Source: Orbilia blumenaviensis (taxonomy: Eukaryota > Ascomycota > Orbiliomycetes > Orbiliales > Orbiliaceae). Taken from it: a stretch of DNA of 64,000 bases. The translations under genes and the position numbers were made by a program. The notes under the pieces were generated by a model, which was not told the DNA's origin, made no database searches, and saw nothing but the letters and a program-made list of their open reading frames with translations. Below are positions 1 to 11,070 of this stretch, in pieces. Each line of letters starts with the position of its first letter. Within the stretch, counting starts at the first letter, position 1. The stretch covers positions 1,116,001 through 1,180,000 of the forward strand of contig JAVHNS010000001.1 of the NCBI GenBank assembly GCA_036872755.1. Direction: 5' to 3'.

Positions 1-1049
1 ATTCGCTGAAAATTGTCCACCGCGACATCAAGCCGCAGAATATTTTGGTGGCAGAACCCAAACGCAGCCTTCGGGACCCAACGGAAATCAAGCACCCGAA
101 GATTCTGATTTCCGACTTCGGACTATGCAAAAAGCTCGAAGCCGACCAGAGCTCTTTCCGAGCGACCACGGCACATGCTGCAGGTACATCTGGCTGGCGA
201 GCACCAGAACTTCTGATAGGTGAAGCTGGAGATGCAACAATATCTAGCCTATCAGAGCATACCAACGGGTCCACATCCGATTCGTCGGTGCTTGATACTC
301 TGACGAATAGGCGAGCCACACGAGCCATCGATATCTTTTCGCTCGGGTGTGTCTTCTACTTCGTTCTTACAGGGGGAGGCCATCCATTCGGGGACAGATA
401 CCTTCGAGAAGGAAATATCATCACCGGCAAGTTCAATCTTTCCGGATTGGAGGTGTTGGGAGATTCAGGATCCGAAGCGAGCGATTTGATTGCAAGCATG
501 ATTGCCCGAAACCCGAAGGCAAGACCTGATGCTACCACGGTCCTCACACACCCATTTTTCTGGTCAGCAGAGAAAAAGCTTAACTTCCTTCTTGACGTGT
601 CGGATCGCTTCGAAAAGGAGGAGAGAGACCCGCCGTCCCCCCTACTGCAGAAACTTGAGAGCTATGCGAAGCCAACCTTTAATGGAGATTGGTATAAGAA
701 ATTGGATAAGGGGTTGATTGACAATCTCGGGAAGCACAGGAAGTATCAGGGAGATAGGATGCTTGATCTTCTTAGGGCTTTGCGAAACAAGGTAAATATA
801 AATCCCGTGAACTAAGTCTTAACCCCTCAAAACATACAGCTAATGCTTTTTTTTTTCTTTCTTTCTCCTTCACAGAAACACCATTACCAAGACCTACCGC
901 CAGCTGTTCAAGTGACTGTTGGTCAACTACCAGATGGCTACCTAAGCTACTTCACCTCTCGGTTCCCAAGCCTCCTCGTAAACATGTTTCATCTTGTCAG
1001 AGACGAGATTCAAGATGAAGCCATGTGGAGAACCTACTTTACATCTTAA
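1..1049 (+). CDS. IRE1: IRE1-type kinase/endoribonuclease, 3' part (5' end outside the window)
   Basis: This is the C-terminal half of the ER-stress sensor that phosphorylates itself and cleaves HAC1/XBP1-type mRNA in the unfolded-protein response. The reading frame is open from base 3. It shows the kinase catalytic loop IVHRDIKPQN, the DFG motif (SDFGLCKK), an APE-like segment (WRAPELL) and then a KEN RNase domain (FLLDVSDRFEK to the C-terminus, with NGDWYKKLD and the closing MFHLVRDEIQ). One intron (792-875, GTAAAT...CACAG, phase 0) joins exon 1-791 to exon 876-1049; the join reads LRNK-KHHYQDL, as expected for the family. The N-terminal lumenal and membrane parts and the start of the kinase lie left of the window. 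Identity is near certain from the kinase-KEN combination. Confidence 0.93.
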
Positions 1050-2560
1050 AGGCCCTTACAGTCTTTGTCCCTCGCGGGAAAAAAAAAATAAAAATTTATA
1101 CGACGTACATATGTTTCGATTACCGGCATGATGGATTATTATTATCTGAGTTACAGAATCTAGCGTGCACCCGAGGGTTGGGATATTTAGTTTAGACCCC
1201 TCTCTTTTTCCCTTCGTTGTTCATTATTTTCCCTTTCGTTTAGGATGTTGTTCAGTTCAGCATGGCGTTAGCATTGGAGTCATGGAGTGTGGGATATGAT
1301 GTTTCTTTTATTCCTTCCCTTCCTTCCCTGTCCGTTTTACTCTTACCGTTTCCCATCTTTTACTCCGGCTCCTGTCGCAGAAGGCAGGCGCAAAATGGAA
1401 TCCAAAAAACTCCTTCGATTGTTGTTATCATCTATATCCCTTATCTGGTTGTTGATTGTTTATTTTCTCTTTTTTTTTTTTCTTGTCAAAATCAAAAAGA
1501 AACTTTGGGAGCGCAACGGAACATTTTTTTTATAAAAAAGATGGGGGGCGGTTACTATTCAGGATATATGGGACTCGGCCGGTCATTCGTTTACATCAAT
1601 ACAGTACAATTATTTGCAATTGGTTGTCATATGCTTTACTCCTACCGCTCCCACTACCGCGCTTATTTACTCAAAGCTTCTGCTTCTTTAACTGACCTAT
1701 TAGCTGTCTGCTTGGCTGCCTGCCTGCTTTGCTTTGCTCACTATACTATATTTTTATTATATATTATATTTTTACCAGCAGATATTACTCACTATGCAGC
1801 GTTGTATACCGCAAACTGTCGAATGTTCCCCTTCGAATTCCATCTCGAACATTGTCCAGTTTTTTATACAATATTGGGATTTCCTCGCATTTTCCTCGAT
1901 TCCCGTTAAGTAACCAACCTGCCAGCCTTAACGCACCTCGACTTTGCTAAATGTTCAAAAAAATCCTTATTCCTGGCTATATGTGTTAACGTTAACTTTC
2001 TGGATGCTTCTTTTTCCTGCTCGCCTTATTTATATTCTTTGATATTATATTGGCAGCTTTCGATGTTTTGCGTGTGTTTGCGTGTGTGTGTGTGCATTTG
2101 TGTGTCTGTATGCTTTTTTCTTTTCGAGTATACCTGGTACCTATCATAAGTATATTGTATGTAGTATCTACCCTTGCTTGCTTACTTGCTTACTTAGCTT
2201 AGTTAGCTTTGGTGATTGATATATATATATAGTCTGGAAATAGTTGAGAAGAAATGTCAAAAGTTAAGAAATCAATCAATCAATCAACGAGTCACTCCAT
2301 CAATTAGATTGTGAATATTTTCTGGTGAACTACACGCGCAACCTACCTGAGCGGCCAAAATATCGATAGGTGCCTCTTTTGGCACTTACTCGGGTATGGA
2401 TACATATTATAGTAGGCTTCCCAAGGACTCCCATTCTTTTAGTCTGATTTGATAAATGTTGGATGTTGGATGTTGGACCTTGCTTGTCACACGAACTTGG
2501 CATAACGGGCACTGGCGACTTGGCGTTGGAGAATCCCTGCCGCTTGCTTTGCTGAACTCT

Positions 2561-2591
<31 letters not shown>

Positions 2592-2750
2592 CCGCTTTTG
2601 GTCCTTTCTAAGTAATTTTTTTCCGCATCCCATCCTGGTCCGTCGCTCGAACGTAGACATCTACAGAGTACAACAACGACCTCACAACTACTACCTACTT
2701 ACCCACTACCTAGTTAGAATCGCGATCCAAACGAGAGAGCTACACCGGTG
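1050..2750. other. Intergenic, IRE1 3' flank and Rsa4 promoter
   Basis: About 1.7 kb without a convincing gene. It is T-rich, with a TG-rich patch near 2068-2100 and a run of 27 T at 2565-2591. An open frame of 215 codons at 1262-1909 has low-complexity Phe/Leu/Tyr composition and no recognisable domain, so I do not call it a gene. The last 150 bases must hold the Rsa4 promoter and 5' leader; I see no clear TATA box there. Confidence 0.6.
2565..2591. repeat. Poly-T tract (27 nt)
   Basis: Uninterrupted run of 27 T about 160 bases upstream of the Rsa4 start codon. It may act as a nucleosome-excluding poly(dA:dT) promoter element; that role is inferred from general knowledge of fungal promoters. 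Confidence 0.8.
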
Positions 2751-4618
2751 ATGGCGACGCTACTACCACCCAAAAGCAAGCGGATCAAGCTTGCTGAGCA
2801 GAAGAAGGTCAATCCAGCTTTCTCTTCTGGCCTTTTCGCAGGTGTTTGATATGGGATATAGTAGCTAACTCTTTTGATTTTTTTTGGTATAGACCGCAGA
2901 ACAAGCGGAATTCGCACAGATACCCACAGACCTCCCGGATATTCTGATCCAGTTCAGAGCTTCTGACACCGGCGAGAATGATAAGACACCGATCAAAGTG
3001 CCCGGAGGCACGACTGTTAAGCAGCTGGAGCTGCTGTTGAATGAGCTGCTTGGAAACGTATGGACTCCCTTCCTTCCTTATCCACCACACCTCAACTTAT
3101 GGTGGCTGTCGCTTCTTCTTCTTCTTTTTTTATATATCTCTAATCTTCATTTTTTATTTTTTTTTTATTATTATATGTGGGTTTTAGTCAGACGACCCCC
3201 TCCCATACACCTTCTCCGTCGCCAAAAACAGCGCCGAAACAAACCTCGCAAACGTCATAGACATCACAGAAGACATCTACACCTCCGTCCTCCGACCCGG
3301 CCACAAAACAACCGAAGACCTATTAACAGTACTATACACCCCACAAGCCATCTTCCGAGTCCGACCGGTATCAAGATGTTCCTCATCGATAGCAGGTCAC
3401 GAACAAGCCATACTGGCCGTCTCATTCTCACCCAAGAATTCCACACGAATGGTAACCGGTGGAGGCGATAACACCGCCAGAATATGGGATTGTGAAACAG
3501 AAACTCCCGTTAAGACTTTAAAAGGCCATACGGGGTGGATATTATGCGTTTCATACTCTCCGTGTGGAAGGTATATCGCCACGGGCAGCTATGATAAAAC
3601 AGTTAGATTGTGGGATGCGAAGACCGGTGCTGGGCTCGGTGATGCTATGAGGGGACACTCTGCGTGGGTTACGGGATTGGCGTGGGAGCCTTATCATTTA
3701 CAGTCTGATGAGGATTCGGTCAGGTGTGTTAGTTCTTCGAAGGATTGCACGGTTAGGGTTTGGGATGTTAAGTTGAGGAGGGTGGAGATGGCTATGAGTG
3801 GGCATTCGGCGAGTGTTACTTGTGTTAGGTGGGGGGGTAATGGGTTTATCTATTCGGGGTCGCAGGATAAGATGATTAAAGTGTGGGATGGGAAGGATGT
3901 ATGCTCTCCTTCTCTTTTCTTCTTTTTTGATTATACTTTTGAGTCCTTTGAATGGAATGGGTACTAACGATGCTGCTTTTTGTTCGGTTATTTATAGGGA
4001 AAGCTGCTGCATACTTTAAAATCGCACTCACACTGGGTAAACCACCTAGCACTCTCGACAGACCACGTCCTACGAACCGGCTTCTACGACCACACCGGCA
4101 AATCACCGGATACATACGAGGAAAAGAAGAAACTCGCCAGGGAACGCTACGAAAAGGCCGCCACGATCGGTGGACAGATCATTGAACGTCTGGTCTCGGC
4201 AAGCGATGATTTCACAATGTACCTCTGGGAACCCTCAAAGGACACAAAACCCATAAAACGCCTTCTCGGCCACCAAAAGCTGGTAAACCACGTTACTTTC
4301 TCCCCGGACGGACGGCTGATCGCTTCCGCATCGTTTGACAATCATGTAAAGTTGTGGGATGCTAGGACTGGAGAGTTTCTGTCGAGTTTGAGAGGTCATG
4401 TTGGGGCGGTTTATCAGTGTGCTTTTTCGCCGGATTCGAGGCTGTTGGTTAGTTCGAGTAAGGATACGACGTTGAAGGTGTGGGATGCTAGGAAGGGGAA
4501 GCTGGCGGTGGATTTGCCGGGGCATAAGGATGAGGTTTTTGCGGTGGATTGGAGTCCTGACGGGTTGAGGGTTGGGAGTGGGGGGAAGGATAAGGCGGTT
4601 AGGTTGTGGAGGCACTAG
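2751..4618 (+). CDS. RSA4: Rsa4/Notchless (NLE1) WD-repeat ribosome assembly factor
   Basis: Nucleolar/nucleoplasmic factor of pre-60S particles that is bound by the AAA ATPase Rea1/Midasin through its N-terminal NLE domain. The start ATG at 2751 gives MATLLPPKSK. Exons: 2751 to about 2807 or 2841, then to 3057, 3188-3898 and 3998-4618. The borders of intron 1 are ambiguous: 2808-2892 (GTCAAT...TATAG) and 2842-2899 (GTGTTT...CGCAG) both keep the frame. The other two introns (3058-3187, 3899-3997) are clear. The NLE domain spans roughly residues 25-110 (PDILIQFRA, VKQLELLLNELLGN, DPLPYTF). Eight WD40 repeats follow, with blades ending in ARIWD, VRLWD, VRVWD, IKVWD, MYLWE, VKLWD, LKVWD and VRLWR. 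The product is about 517 residues, normal for the family. Confidence 0.95.
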
Positions 4619-5840
4619 GGCATGAATGTTCTATACTGGTGTACTCGCTAGAGATATTTACGGTATATATATCTGGACCTGGCTTGGTTGGATGCTTTTT
4701 CACCTTGGTTGGATACCTTTTTTTTACGTTTTGCCGTGACGCACTCGGAGAGCTTGGGTGAGCTAGTTTTTACATAGCTCCCGAATGGGGACTAGGTTGT
4801 TGAATAGCGGGGGTGGTGGTAGTGGAGGGGGCATATGCATAGCGATTGGAGCGTGGAGGGGGGAATATCATGTGGTAAAGCAACCCGGCGGCTGGAGATG
4901 CTATCTGTTGGTTGCACTGAACCGAAGGACGTTTGGGTCAAACTGGTTCAATTGAGATACCGCTTCGGCCGCGATGTTATTATAATATACATAGATGTTG
5001 GGTCTTTTTTCATTTGTAACAGGTTCAACTCTGGAGTTGTAACTTAGAGTTCTATTTTGAATTCTGATCATGCGAAGAGCGTGGCCCCTATCCGTGCCTA
5101 AATCATACAGCAATGCAATGCATATCCTCCCCCCTTTTTTTCTTTCTATGAGATAGTTATTTAACTTATATTTCTATCACGAGCGTGAGAATCGATCATG
5201 CAAAAAATGCATATATCTCACATATGAATTCGAACAGGTGGAGGCGAAAGGGCCCCATTGTGGCCTGACCGGGGTCAACCCACCAATCTGCGGGGGATCG
5301 AGGCCGGCCAGCCCCTGACCGATTCGAAACCTATACATACTTCCCTTAAACTATTTTAGTTAAACGGCGCGGCGTACCTGAAAAACAAAAAAAGACATGT
5401 GAGATCGCCCCCGATAACCTATAAGATACCAGACTATAACTACTTAGTAGTTTTATTTAATACGACTCTGTCTGCCGCATGGAGCTGGTTTTGGTTGGTA
5501 TTTTAGCCTCCCTTCTTCTTCTCCTTCTTTCTTCTTCTCCTTCTCTGTCTATCCTTTTTTTTTTAGCTTTCCCTTTTTGTTATTCGCCTTCAACTCGACC
5601 CGACTTGACTGGACTCGACTATCTTTGTTGTTGGTTCAGGCCAGTTCAATTATTTGGCGCACTGCGATCGATATATCTGTCCCTGCGCACCTTTAGTTTT
5701 CCAGGCGACAATTAACTGCCAGCCCAACATTGAAACCCCAGAAGCGCCGGCGCAAACCCGCAGCAGCGATATAACCACCTAAACATCACAAAATCCAAAG
5801 AACGACAAGAAAAAAAAAAAAAAAAAGAGGATAGGGCACA
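4619..5840. other. Intergenic between RSA4 and ERV2
   Basis: About 1.2 kb without a supported gene. A GC-rich patch at 5234-5325 contains the palindrome GGCCGGCC and stands out from the AT-rich surroundings, but I could not fold it into a tRNA or 5S rRNA. C/T-rich runs at 5510-5560 and a poly-A run at about 5810-5826 lie in the probable promoter and 5' leader of the next gene. Confidence 0.5.
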
Positions 5841-7078
5841 ATGTCGCGAAACCGCCCAATAACCTACATCGCCATAATCGTAACCTTCATCTTCTTCTAC
5901 TCCTACCTCCTCTTCCCCTCTTCTTCGTCTTCATCGACAAGAACGCCGACATCACCGTATAACTCTCCCGAGCAACAAGGGTTCTCACCGGCATCATCCA
6001 GGGGTTCTAGATCACATTCTTCACATCATGATGATGATGGCAGTAGTGGGGGTGGTGGTGCTGGAGGGGTGTTTCACGGACCGGTTATGAATGGTCCCGG
6101 GGAGGTTATTATGCCGAAGTTGGGGAATGAGACTATTAAGTATTACTTTTTTTTTTCTGCTCCTTCTTTCTGTCTCTTCCCTGTTTTTGGTTATTATTAT
6201 TATATGTTTATGGATTACTGACCTTTGGGGTGCTTTATGTTTTATCGTGATATAATATAGGCAGGAATTGGGACGGGCGTCATGGAAAGTATGTAACAAA
6301 AAAAAAAAACAATTTGAAATATCAGAGAAAAATGAATAACCTGTAACCTGGAGCAAAATGCTGATTTACGATTTTTCTCTTCTAGTTACTGCACACGATG
6401 CTCGCACGGTTCCCTGAAAAACCGACGGCGGATGAACGAGAGGCGCTGAAATCGTACCTCTACCTCTTCGGACGGCTGTATCCTTGGTGCGTAACATCTG
6501 TATTATTTTTTTTCTATATTTATCAAAAAAACTTTGCTAACCCTTACTTATGTAAACTCTACAGTGGTGAATGGTACGGAAATAAAATCCATCTACATCT
6601 ATATCTAAAATAACAGAAGAAGGGGGGGGGGAAAGACTAATTCAAAAGAGAGAGAGAAATAAAACAGTGCAACCCACTTCCGCCTCCTCCTCCAAAAATA
6701 CCCACCCCAGACCTCCTCCCGAGACGCAGCATCGCAATGGGGCTGCGTGGTCCACAACGCCGTTAACGAGAGACTGAGAAAGGAAATATTCGACTGCGGT
6801 ACTATCGCTGATAAATACCACTGCGGGTGCGCTGAGGAGGATGAGAAGAAGAAAAAGGAGCTGGAGGAATTAGAGTTAGATGGGAAGAAGACTGATGGGA
6901 GTGGGGGTTCGGAGATGGTGAAGCAGAAAAAGGTGGCAGATAGGGCTGTAGATACAGAGGGGGAGGAGGAAGGGGAGATGAAGTTGGTTAAGGAGGGGTG
7001 AGTCTTTCTTCTTCTATTTTTCTTTTTTCAAGCTGTGGGGCTAATATTATCATTCGTAGGCTTACGAGAGGTGGTTAA
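5841..7078 (+). CDS. ERV2: Erv2/Alr-family FAD-linked sulfhydryl oxidase
   Basis: Makes disulfide bonds in the ER lumen by passing electrons from thiols through FAD to oxygen. Six exons: 5841-6139, 6261-6288, 6386-6486, 6565-6573, 6668-6997 and 7060-7078 (261 residues). An N-terminal signal anchor (about residues 5-25, ITYIAIIVTFIFFYSYLLF) is followed by a Ser-rich linker and the Erv core: GRASWKLLHTMLARFP, LYLFGRLYPCGEC, ATHF, ASQWGC, VHNAVNE and a distal pair in YHCGC. The redox CGEC is completed by a 9-nt exon (6565-6573) between two phase-2 introns that each contain a branch site (GCTAAC, ACTAAT). The last exon encodes LTRGG, the usual C-terminus of fungal Erv2. The acidic, Lys-rich tail before it is extra. 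Identity is firm; the micro-exon rests on motif and frame. Confidence 0.92.
6565..6573 (+). other. ERV2: 9-nt micro-exon completing the Erv2 CGEC centre
   Basis: The bases TGGTGAATG are flanked by a CTACAG acceptor and a GTACGG donor. They supply the third base of the first Cys codon, all of Gly-Glu, and two bases of the second Cys codon. Both flanking introns (6487-6564 and 6574-6667) are phase 2, so skipping this exon keeps the frame but destroys the redox centre. Confidence 0.85.
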
Positions 7079-7274
7079 TTGATATATGATTTAAAACCTC
7101 GTCCAGGTGTAAGTAAACCATATAAGGATGTAATCCGGATAGAGTATTGCCCTTTCTTCCCTTCCTCCCTTCCTTCCTTCTTTCTTAAGTGTTTACCGGC
7201 GTGCTATATTTTCTGTTAGATGTATCTAAGAACTATTACCCATATTGGGGGCAGCCCATAGCTGGAATACCCGT

Positions 7275-7299
7275 TATATATATATATATATATATATAT
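7275..7299. repeat. (TA)n microsatellite
   Basis: About twelve TA units in the ERV2 3' flank. Confidence 0.85.
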
Positions 7300-8506
7300 G
7301 TATTTATACCTATGTAAATCGTACCACATTTATCGTCAAATACCAGGTTTCATGAGGGCATCTTTAGTCAAGAATCGGTAAACCAACCGGGTATACGGCG
7401 TAGTAGTGCCACTTACATACTAGTAGGTATCATACCTATTTATAAATATACAGAATTGAAAGAAGTAGACAAGTCAATCAAGATCGAAACGGCATTATGT
7501 AAAATCTCTATAAAGGAGCCCCCTAGAGCATACAAAGAGCTTCGTCGAACTGGAAGCATGGAAGTCGAAGAAAGAACTATTCGAGAATATAATAAATATG
7601 TAGCATAAGATAATATATAATATATATATTTGTAACCAATCATAAAAGAAAAATTATAACTATAAAAAGAATATAATAGGAAGATAGCGGTTAAATCAGA
7701 ATACGGGGAAGAATCAAGAATAAAGACCCTTAAAACTCCCGCTCTCAAAAAAAAGTACTTAATTGTCCATTGTAAATTGTGTTTTGTTTTCATCATGCAT
7801 CAGAAATCCATATGAAGGGAAGAAATATATAAAAAGAAATATAAAAAGATAAAAGATAAAACCAAGAGATAAACTAGAAAGAAAGAAAGCAAGCAAGTAA
7901 AGTAGAGGAACCATGTATCAACCATGCCCCCTCCCTTTCATCCCTTCCGCATAGAATTATATATGAGAAAAAGTTCGTTCGTCTCTGCCAATGTAAGATA
8001 GAAAGAAAAGAACCGATGAAAAATTTAAGCGTCAAGGGAATAAGAAACAACCAATCATGCTCGCTATGCGCAACAAAAATATAACAATCAAGACGTGGGG
8101 AGAGAGGAATAGGATCGATAGAAATTAAAAATGCTGTTAATATATATAATAAAGAAAAAAAATGGTAAAAAGGGTGATGGATGGGGGGTTTCGCTCAGGC
8201 CAAAAAAAGGAAGCTCAGCATAACAAAAAGTCAACCTCCATTAAGTATCTCAACTCCGTGAACAAAGAAAAAGAAAAAAGAGAAAGAGGATGGAATATGC
8301 AATCAATCATCCAATGTAAAAAAAAATTATGAATCCCAAACAGAAAAACGACATGTATGAGACGGATGAAGCGAAGAAATATAAACAGGTGAAACCAAGA
8401 AGTGAAAAATTAAACTTTTGTCTGCGGTATGAATCGAAGCGGAGCGTTGAAAAGGAGAATAGAATTAAGCCAATCACATGGATCGGTCGTGGGCTAAAGG
8501 GAATCC

Positions 8507-8538
8507 AAAAAAAAAAAAAAAAAAAAAAGGGGGGGGGG
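8507..8538. repeat. A22-G10 purine run
   Basis: Twenty-two A followed by ten G on the + strand. On the sense strand of the RhoGAP gene this is C10-T22, starting about ten bases after its stop codon, so it lies at the beginning of the 3' UTR. Confidence 0.85.
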
Positions 8539-8547
8539 TATATGGGT

Positions 8548-10950
8548 TTAGAAGTGGCCATAGGTAGGCCCTGCCAATAGAGGGCTCAACGGTGGCATCG
8601 GTGGCAACAGCTCAACCTCTCGAGGCTGAGTGCTTCGTTCAGCAGATCGAGCTCTCTGCTGCCCTTGCGTTGGCCTCGGCGATACCGGGGCATTGTGCGA
8701 AGCATTTCTCTGACTTGGTGCAAGGGGTTGTCGAGGGGGTATCGGCTCGGTTGCTGCGTGAATAGGTCCCTGGCGGATTTTCGGCGAGTCAGTAGTAGGG
8801 AGTGGAGGAATTCCTGGCGATTGCAGGGACGCTTGCTGAGCTAGAATAGCAAGCTGTGAGACATCCACGCTGCGGCGTTCCTTAGCTCGCATTCGGAATG
8901 ATCCGATCAGCTCGTTGATGCGAGGGGACAATGGGTCATGCTCCCTAGATTCCCGTGGAACCTGACGAATCGTTGCTCCTCCGGGACCAAAAGAGGCGTT
9001 TCCTGCCATGCTGGAAGCACTAAGGATCGACTCTGCAGAGGACAGTCGTCGATGTTGTTTGATCGTGGAGGGAGTGGGCGGTGACGGCCAGTCGATCTCA
9101 CGGCTGGCACGTTTTCGGCCACGTTCGGGATCGAACGCTGTATCGGGAGCATCGTAGATACCAGACATCCGCTTCCTACTGCTAGATTTGCCGACCGTGC
9201 TTGCTGAAGGCGATGGCTCCCTGGGAGTAGGGAGTGGTGGGAGTGGAATATCGAGTTCCTGGCTATTCCGACGATCGCTGCGCCCATCATAGCTTCGCCC
9301 ATCCTGACTGGGTCCACCATGGCTCCTTCCGCCATGGCTGCGCCCGTCGTTACTCCTGATGCCCAAACCCATCGGTTCATCCCTCCGGCTGCTACTCACA
9401 GCAGACTTCGCGGTCTCGGAGCGAGTATCAAAACTGACCCTCACACCGCTGGCAGCTGCCATCTGCTCCTCAGCCCGACACCCAGCCCAGCAATCTGACC
9501 AACTTCCCACAAGCCAATGGAAAATGTACCTATCCATTTTCATGGTGCTACAGAAGATCATAGCCAGATTCGAGAGGCCCATGCGGGTGACATCCTCTGC
9601 GAGCCGAACATTAGAGAGGTGGTTTGTCAAGAGTTGGAGTAGATAGTAGTTTTGCGGTGGCAGAGCCGAGAGCATGTCAACAAAGACCTGTGGCGGTTGC
9701 TTCGCATTGGTGTTATCGCGGACTTTTTCGTACAAGTCTTCCTGGAATTTTAGGGTCAGGATTGGTTCCGGAACTAAAGCAGATATAATTAGTAACAATA
9801 TTCTATATTTGAATTCCCCTCTCCCCAAAAAAAAAAAAAAAAAAAAGTTGAGTGGAAAAAAAAAAAAAAACTCACGCTGACGGATGAAACTCTTCAACAA
9901 GCTGCTAGCAGTGTTGACATCATCCGGAGGGTCTTGGAACAAATCAAAATCGTGGTTGCGTGAAAACTCCTCACGCATCTTATCCACTGCCGCCGTACTT
10001 CCAGGGACACGGTAGATACCCTGCTCCTTAGGCCCATGAACGTTGAGATACGATATTAGCCGATATGCCATGGCCGGCAACCAATATGCGGAGGCATCAA
10101 CACCGGGAACCAATTCCTTAGCAACTCTGGTTTTGATTGTCGCTTCCGGCAGTGGCATGCCGACAACGTCGACTGGTGGCTTCGATGGGAATGTTCCGAA
10201 GCTAGCAGGTGCGAAGACTGCCGACTTAGGGTTCTTCGAAAACTTGCCCCAGATGTTCTGTCCCTTGATAGTCCACTTCTTGCCTTCGCTCTGAATGGCT
10301 GCTTTGGAAGCTTTTAATTTCGAAGTAATCCGTCCATCGGTAGAAGATGATCGCTGGCCGGAACCGGTTGTGACGGGAGGTTCGGATGGTCGTCTGGTTG
10401 TTTGCTGCTGTGGCATTGGAGGTGGCGGAGATGAGGGATTTGGCGTGGGTGCTTCCCTAGGAGTTCGAGGATAGTTGCCCATTGTTGGAGACTCCTTGGT
10501 TTTCGTTCTACCTCTTCCAAACTTGCCGAACCCAGAGTTACTAGGAGTCGTCGCTGTCGCAGATTGTACCTCCGGCATGTAGTATTCCCGTTCTTCAGGC
10601 TTTCGGATCATAAGTTTCGGTACCCCAGCCTCTTTCCTCCTCGGCTTCTGCAGCGTATTCGGCTGCGAAGGTGACTTGTTGGACCGCATCTCAGATGGCT
10701 GCTCTTCTTTGATTCGGCGACTGGTGGGCGCTGGCAACGGAGGTGTGGAACGAGGGTCTTGGAGGTAGTAGTCGGGGATCTGGACGCTGGAAGAAGCTGC
10801 TGATGAATTTGAAGGGGCCCTGCTCCTTGATCGTTCTCGAATGGCTTCGGTCCTCTCTTTGGATCGGTGCCTTCCCCTCTCCCGCGAGGTAGAGGGCCGG
10901 GCCGGTAGATCCTTGTTGTGTTTTCCCATTGTAACGTTTATTCCTCTCAC
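8548..10950 (-). CDS. RhoGAP-domain protein (Rho-family GTPase activator)
   Basis: Accelerates GTP hydrolysis by a Rho-family GTPase, so it probably acts in polarity, cell wall or actin control. Exons (reverse strand) are 10950-9876 and 9773-8548; the intron 9875-9774 (GTGAG...TTTAG) is poly-T-rich and happens to stay open. Splicing gives FIRQ-LPEPILT, the expected RhoGAP core. The N-terminal 230 residues are basic and Ser/Pro-rich. The RhoGAP domain covers about residues 260-470, with the arginine-finger motif GIYRVPGS, then LPEPILT and NLAMIFCST. A disordered Ser/Arg/Pro-rich tail follows, with short SHGGRSHGG-like repeats. The product is 766 residues. A second in-frame ATG at 10929, in the better context ACAATGG, would remove seven residues and may be the real start. 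I cannot assign it to a named yeast RhoGAP. Confidence 0.88.
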   Translation of the reverse strand: MRGINVTMGKHNKDLPARPSTSRERGRHRSKERTEAIRERSRSRAPSNSSAASSSVQIPDYYLQDPRSTPPLPAPTSRRIKEEQPSEMRSNKSPSQPNTLQKPRRKEAGVPKLMIRKPEEREYYMPEVQSATATTPSNSGFGKFGRGRTKTKESPTMGNYPRTPREAPTPNPSSPPPPMPQQQTTRRPSEPPVTTGSGQRSSSTDGRITSKLKASKAAIQSEGKKWTIKGQNIWGKFSKNPKSAVFAPASFGTFPSKPPVDVVGMPLPEATIKTRVAKELVPGVDASAYWLPAMAYRLISYLNVHGPKEQGIYRVPGSTAAVDKMREEFSRNHDFDLFQDPPDDVNTASSLLKSFIRQREFFFFFPLNFFFFFFLGRGEFKYRILLLIISALVPEPILTLKFQEDLYEKVRDNTNAKQPPQVFVDMLSALPPQNYYLLQLLTNHLSNVRLAEDVTRMGLSNLAMIFCSTMKMDRYIFHWLVGSWSDCWAGCRAEEQMAAASGVRVSFDTRSETAKSAVSSSRRDEPMGLGIRSNDGRSHGGRSHGGPSQDGRSYDGRSDRRNSQELDIPLPPLPTPREPSPSASTVGKSSSRKRMSGIYDAPDTAFDPERGRKRASREIDWPSPPTPSTIKQHRRLSSAESILSASSMAGNASFGPGGATIRQVPRESREHDPLSPRINELIGSFRMRAKERRSVDVSQLAILAQQASLQSPGIPPLPTTDSPKIRQGPIHAATEPIPPRQPLAPSQRNASHNAPVSPRPTQGQQRARSAERSTQPREVELLPPMPPLSPLLAGPTYGHF

Positions 10951-11033
10951 TCAATCCCGATCTAGCCTATCACTCTGCGATCCAGGGTTCGATGATGACG
11001 ACGAGATGACTAGGGCCGGTGGAGAAAAGGGGT

Positions 11034-11070
11034 GGAGAGGGAGAGGGAGAGGGAGAGGGAGGGAGGGAGG
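11034..11070. repeat. GAGAGGG purine repeat
   Basis: Irregular GAGGGA units about 90 bases upstream of the RhoGAP start on its coding-strand 5' side; on the sense strand it is a CT-rich leader or promoter tract. Confidence 0.75.

Larger units (their letters stand above)
7079..8547. other. Intergenic between convergent ERV2 and RhoGAP genes
   Basis: About 1.5 kb of AT-rich 3' flanks with no supported gene. It holds a (TA)n microsatellite at 7275-7299, an A-rich stretch over 7800-8300, and an A22-G10 purine run at 8507-8538 just beyond the RhoGAP stop codon. Confidence 0.6.

Noticed and set aside
1262..1909. 215-codon open frame on the + strand
   Set aside because: Low-complexity Phe/Leu/Tyr composition from T-rich DNA, no domain, and lies in the IRE1 3' flank.
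5221..5345. GC-rich patch considered as tRNA or 5S rRNA
   Set aside because: No A-box/B-box spacing and no cloverleaf could be drawn.
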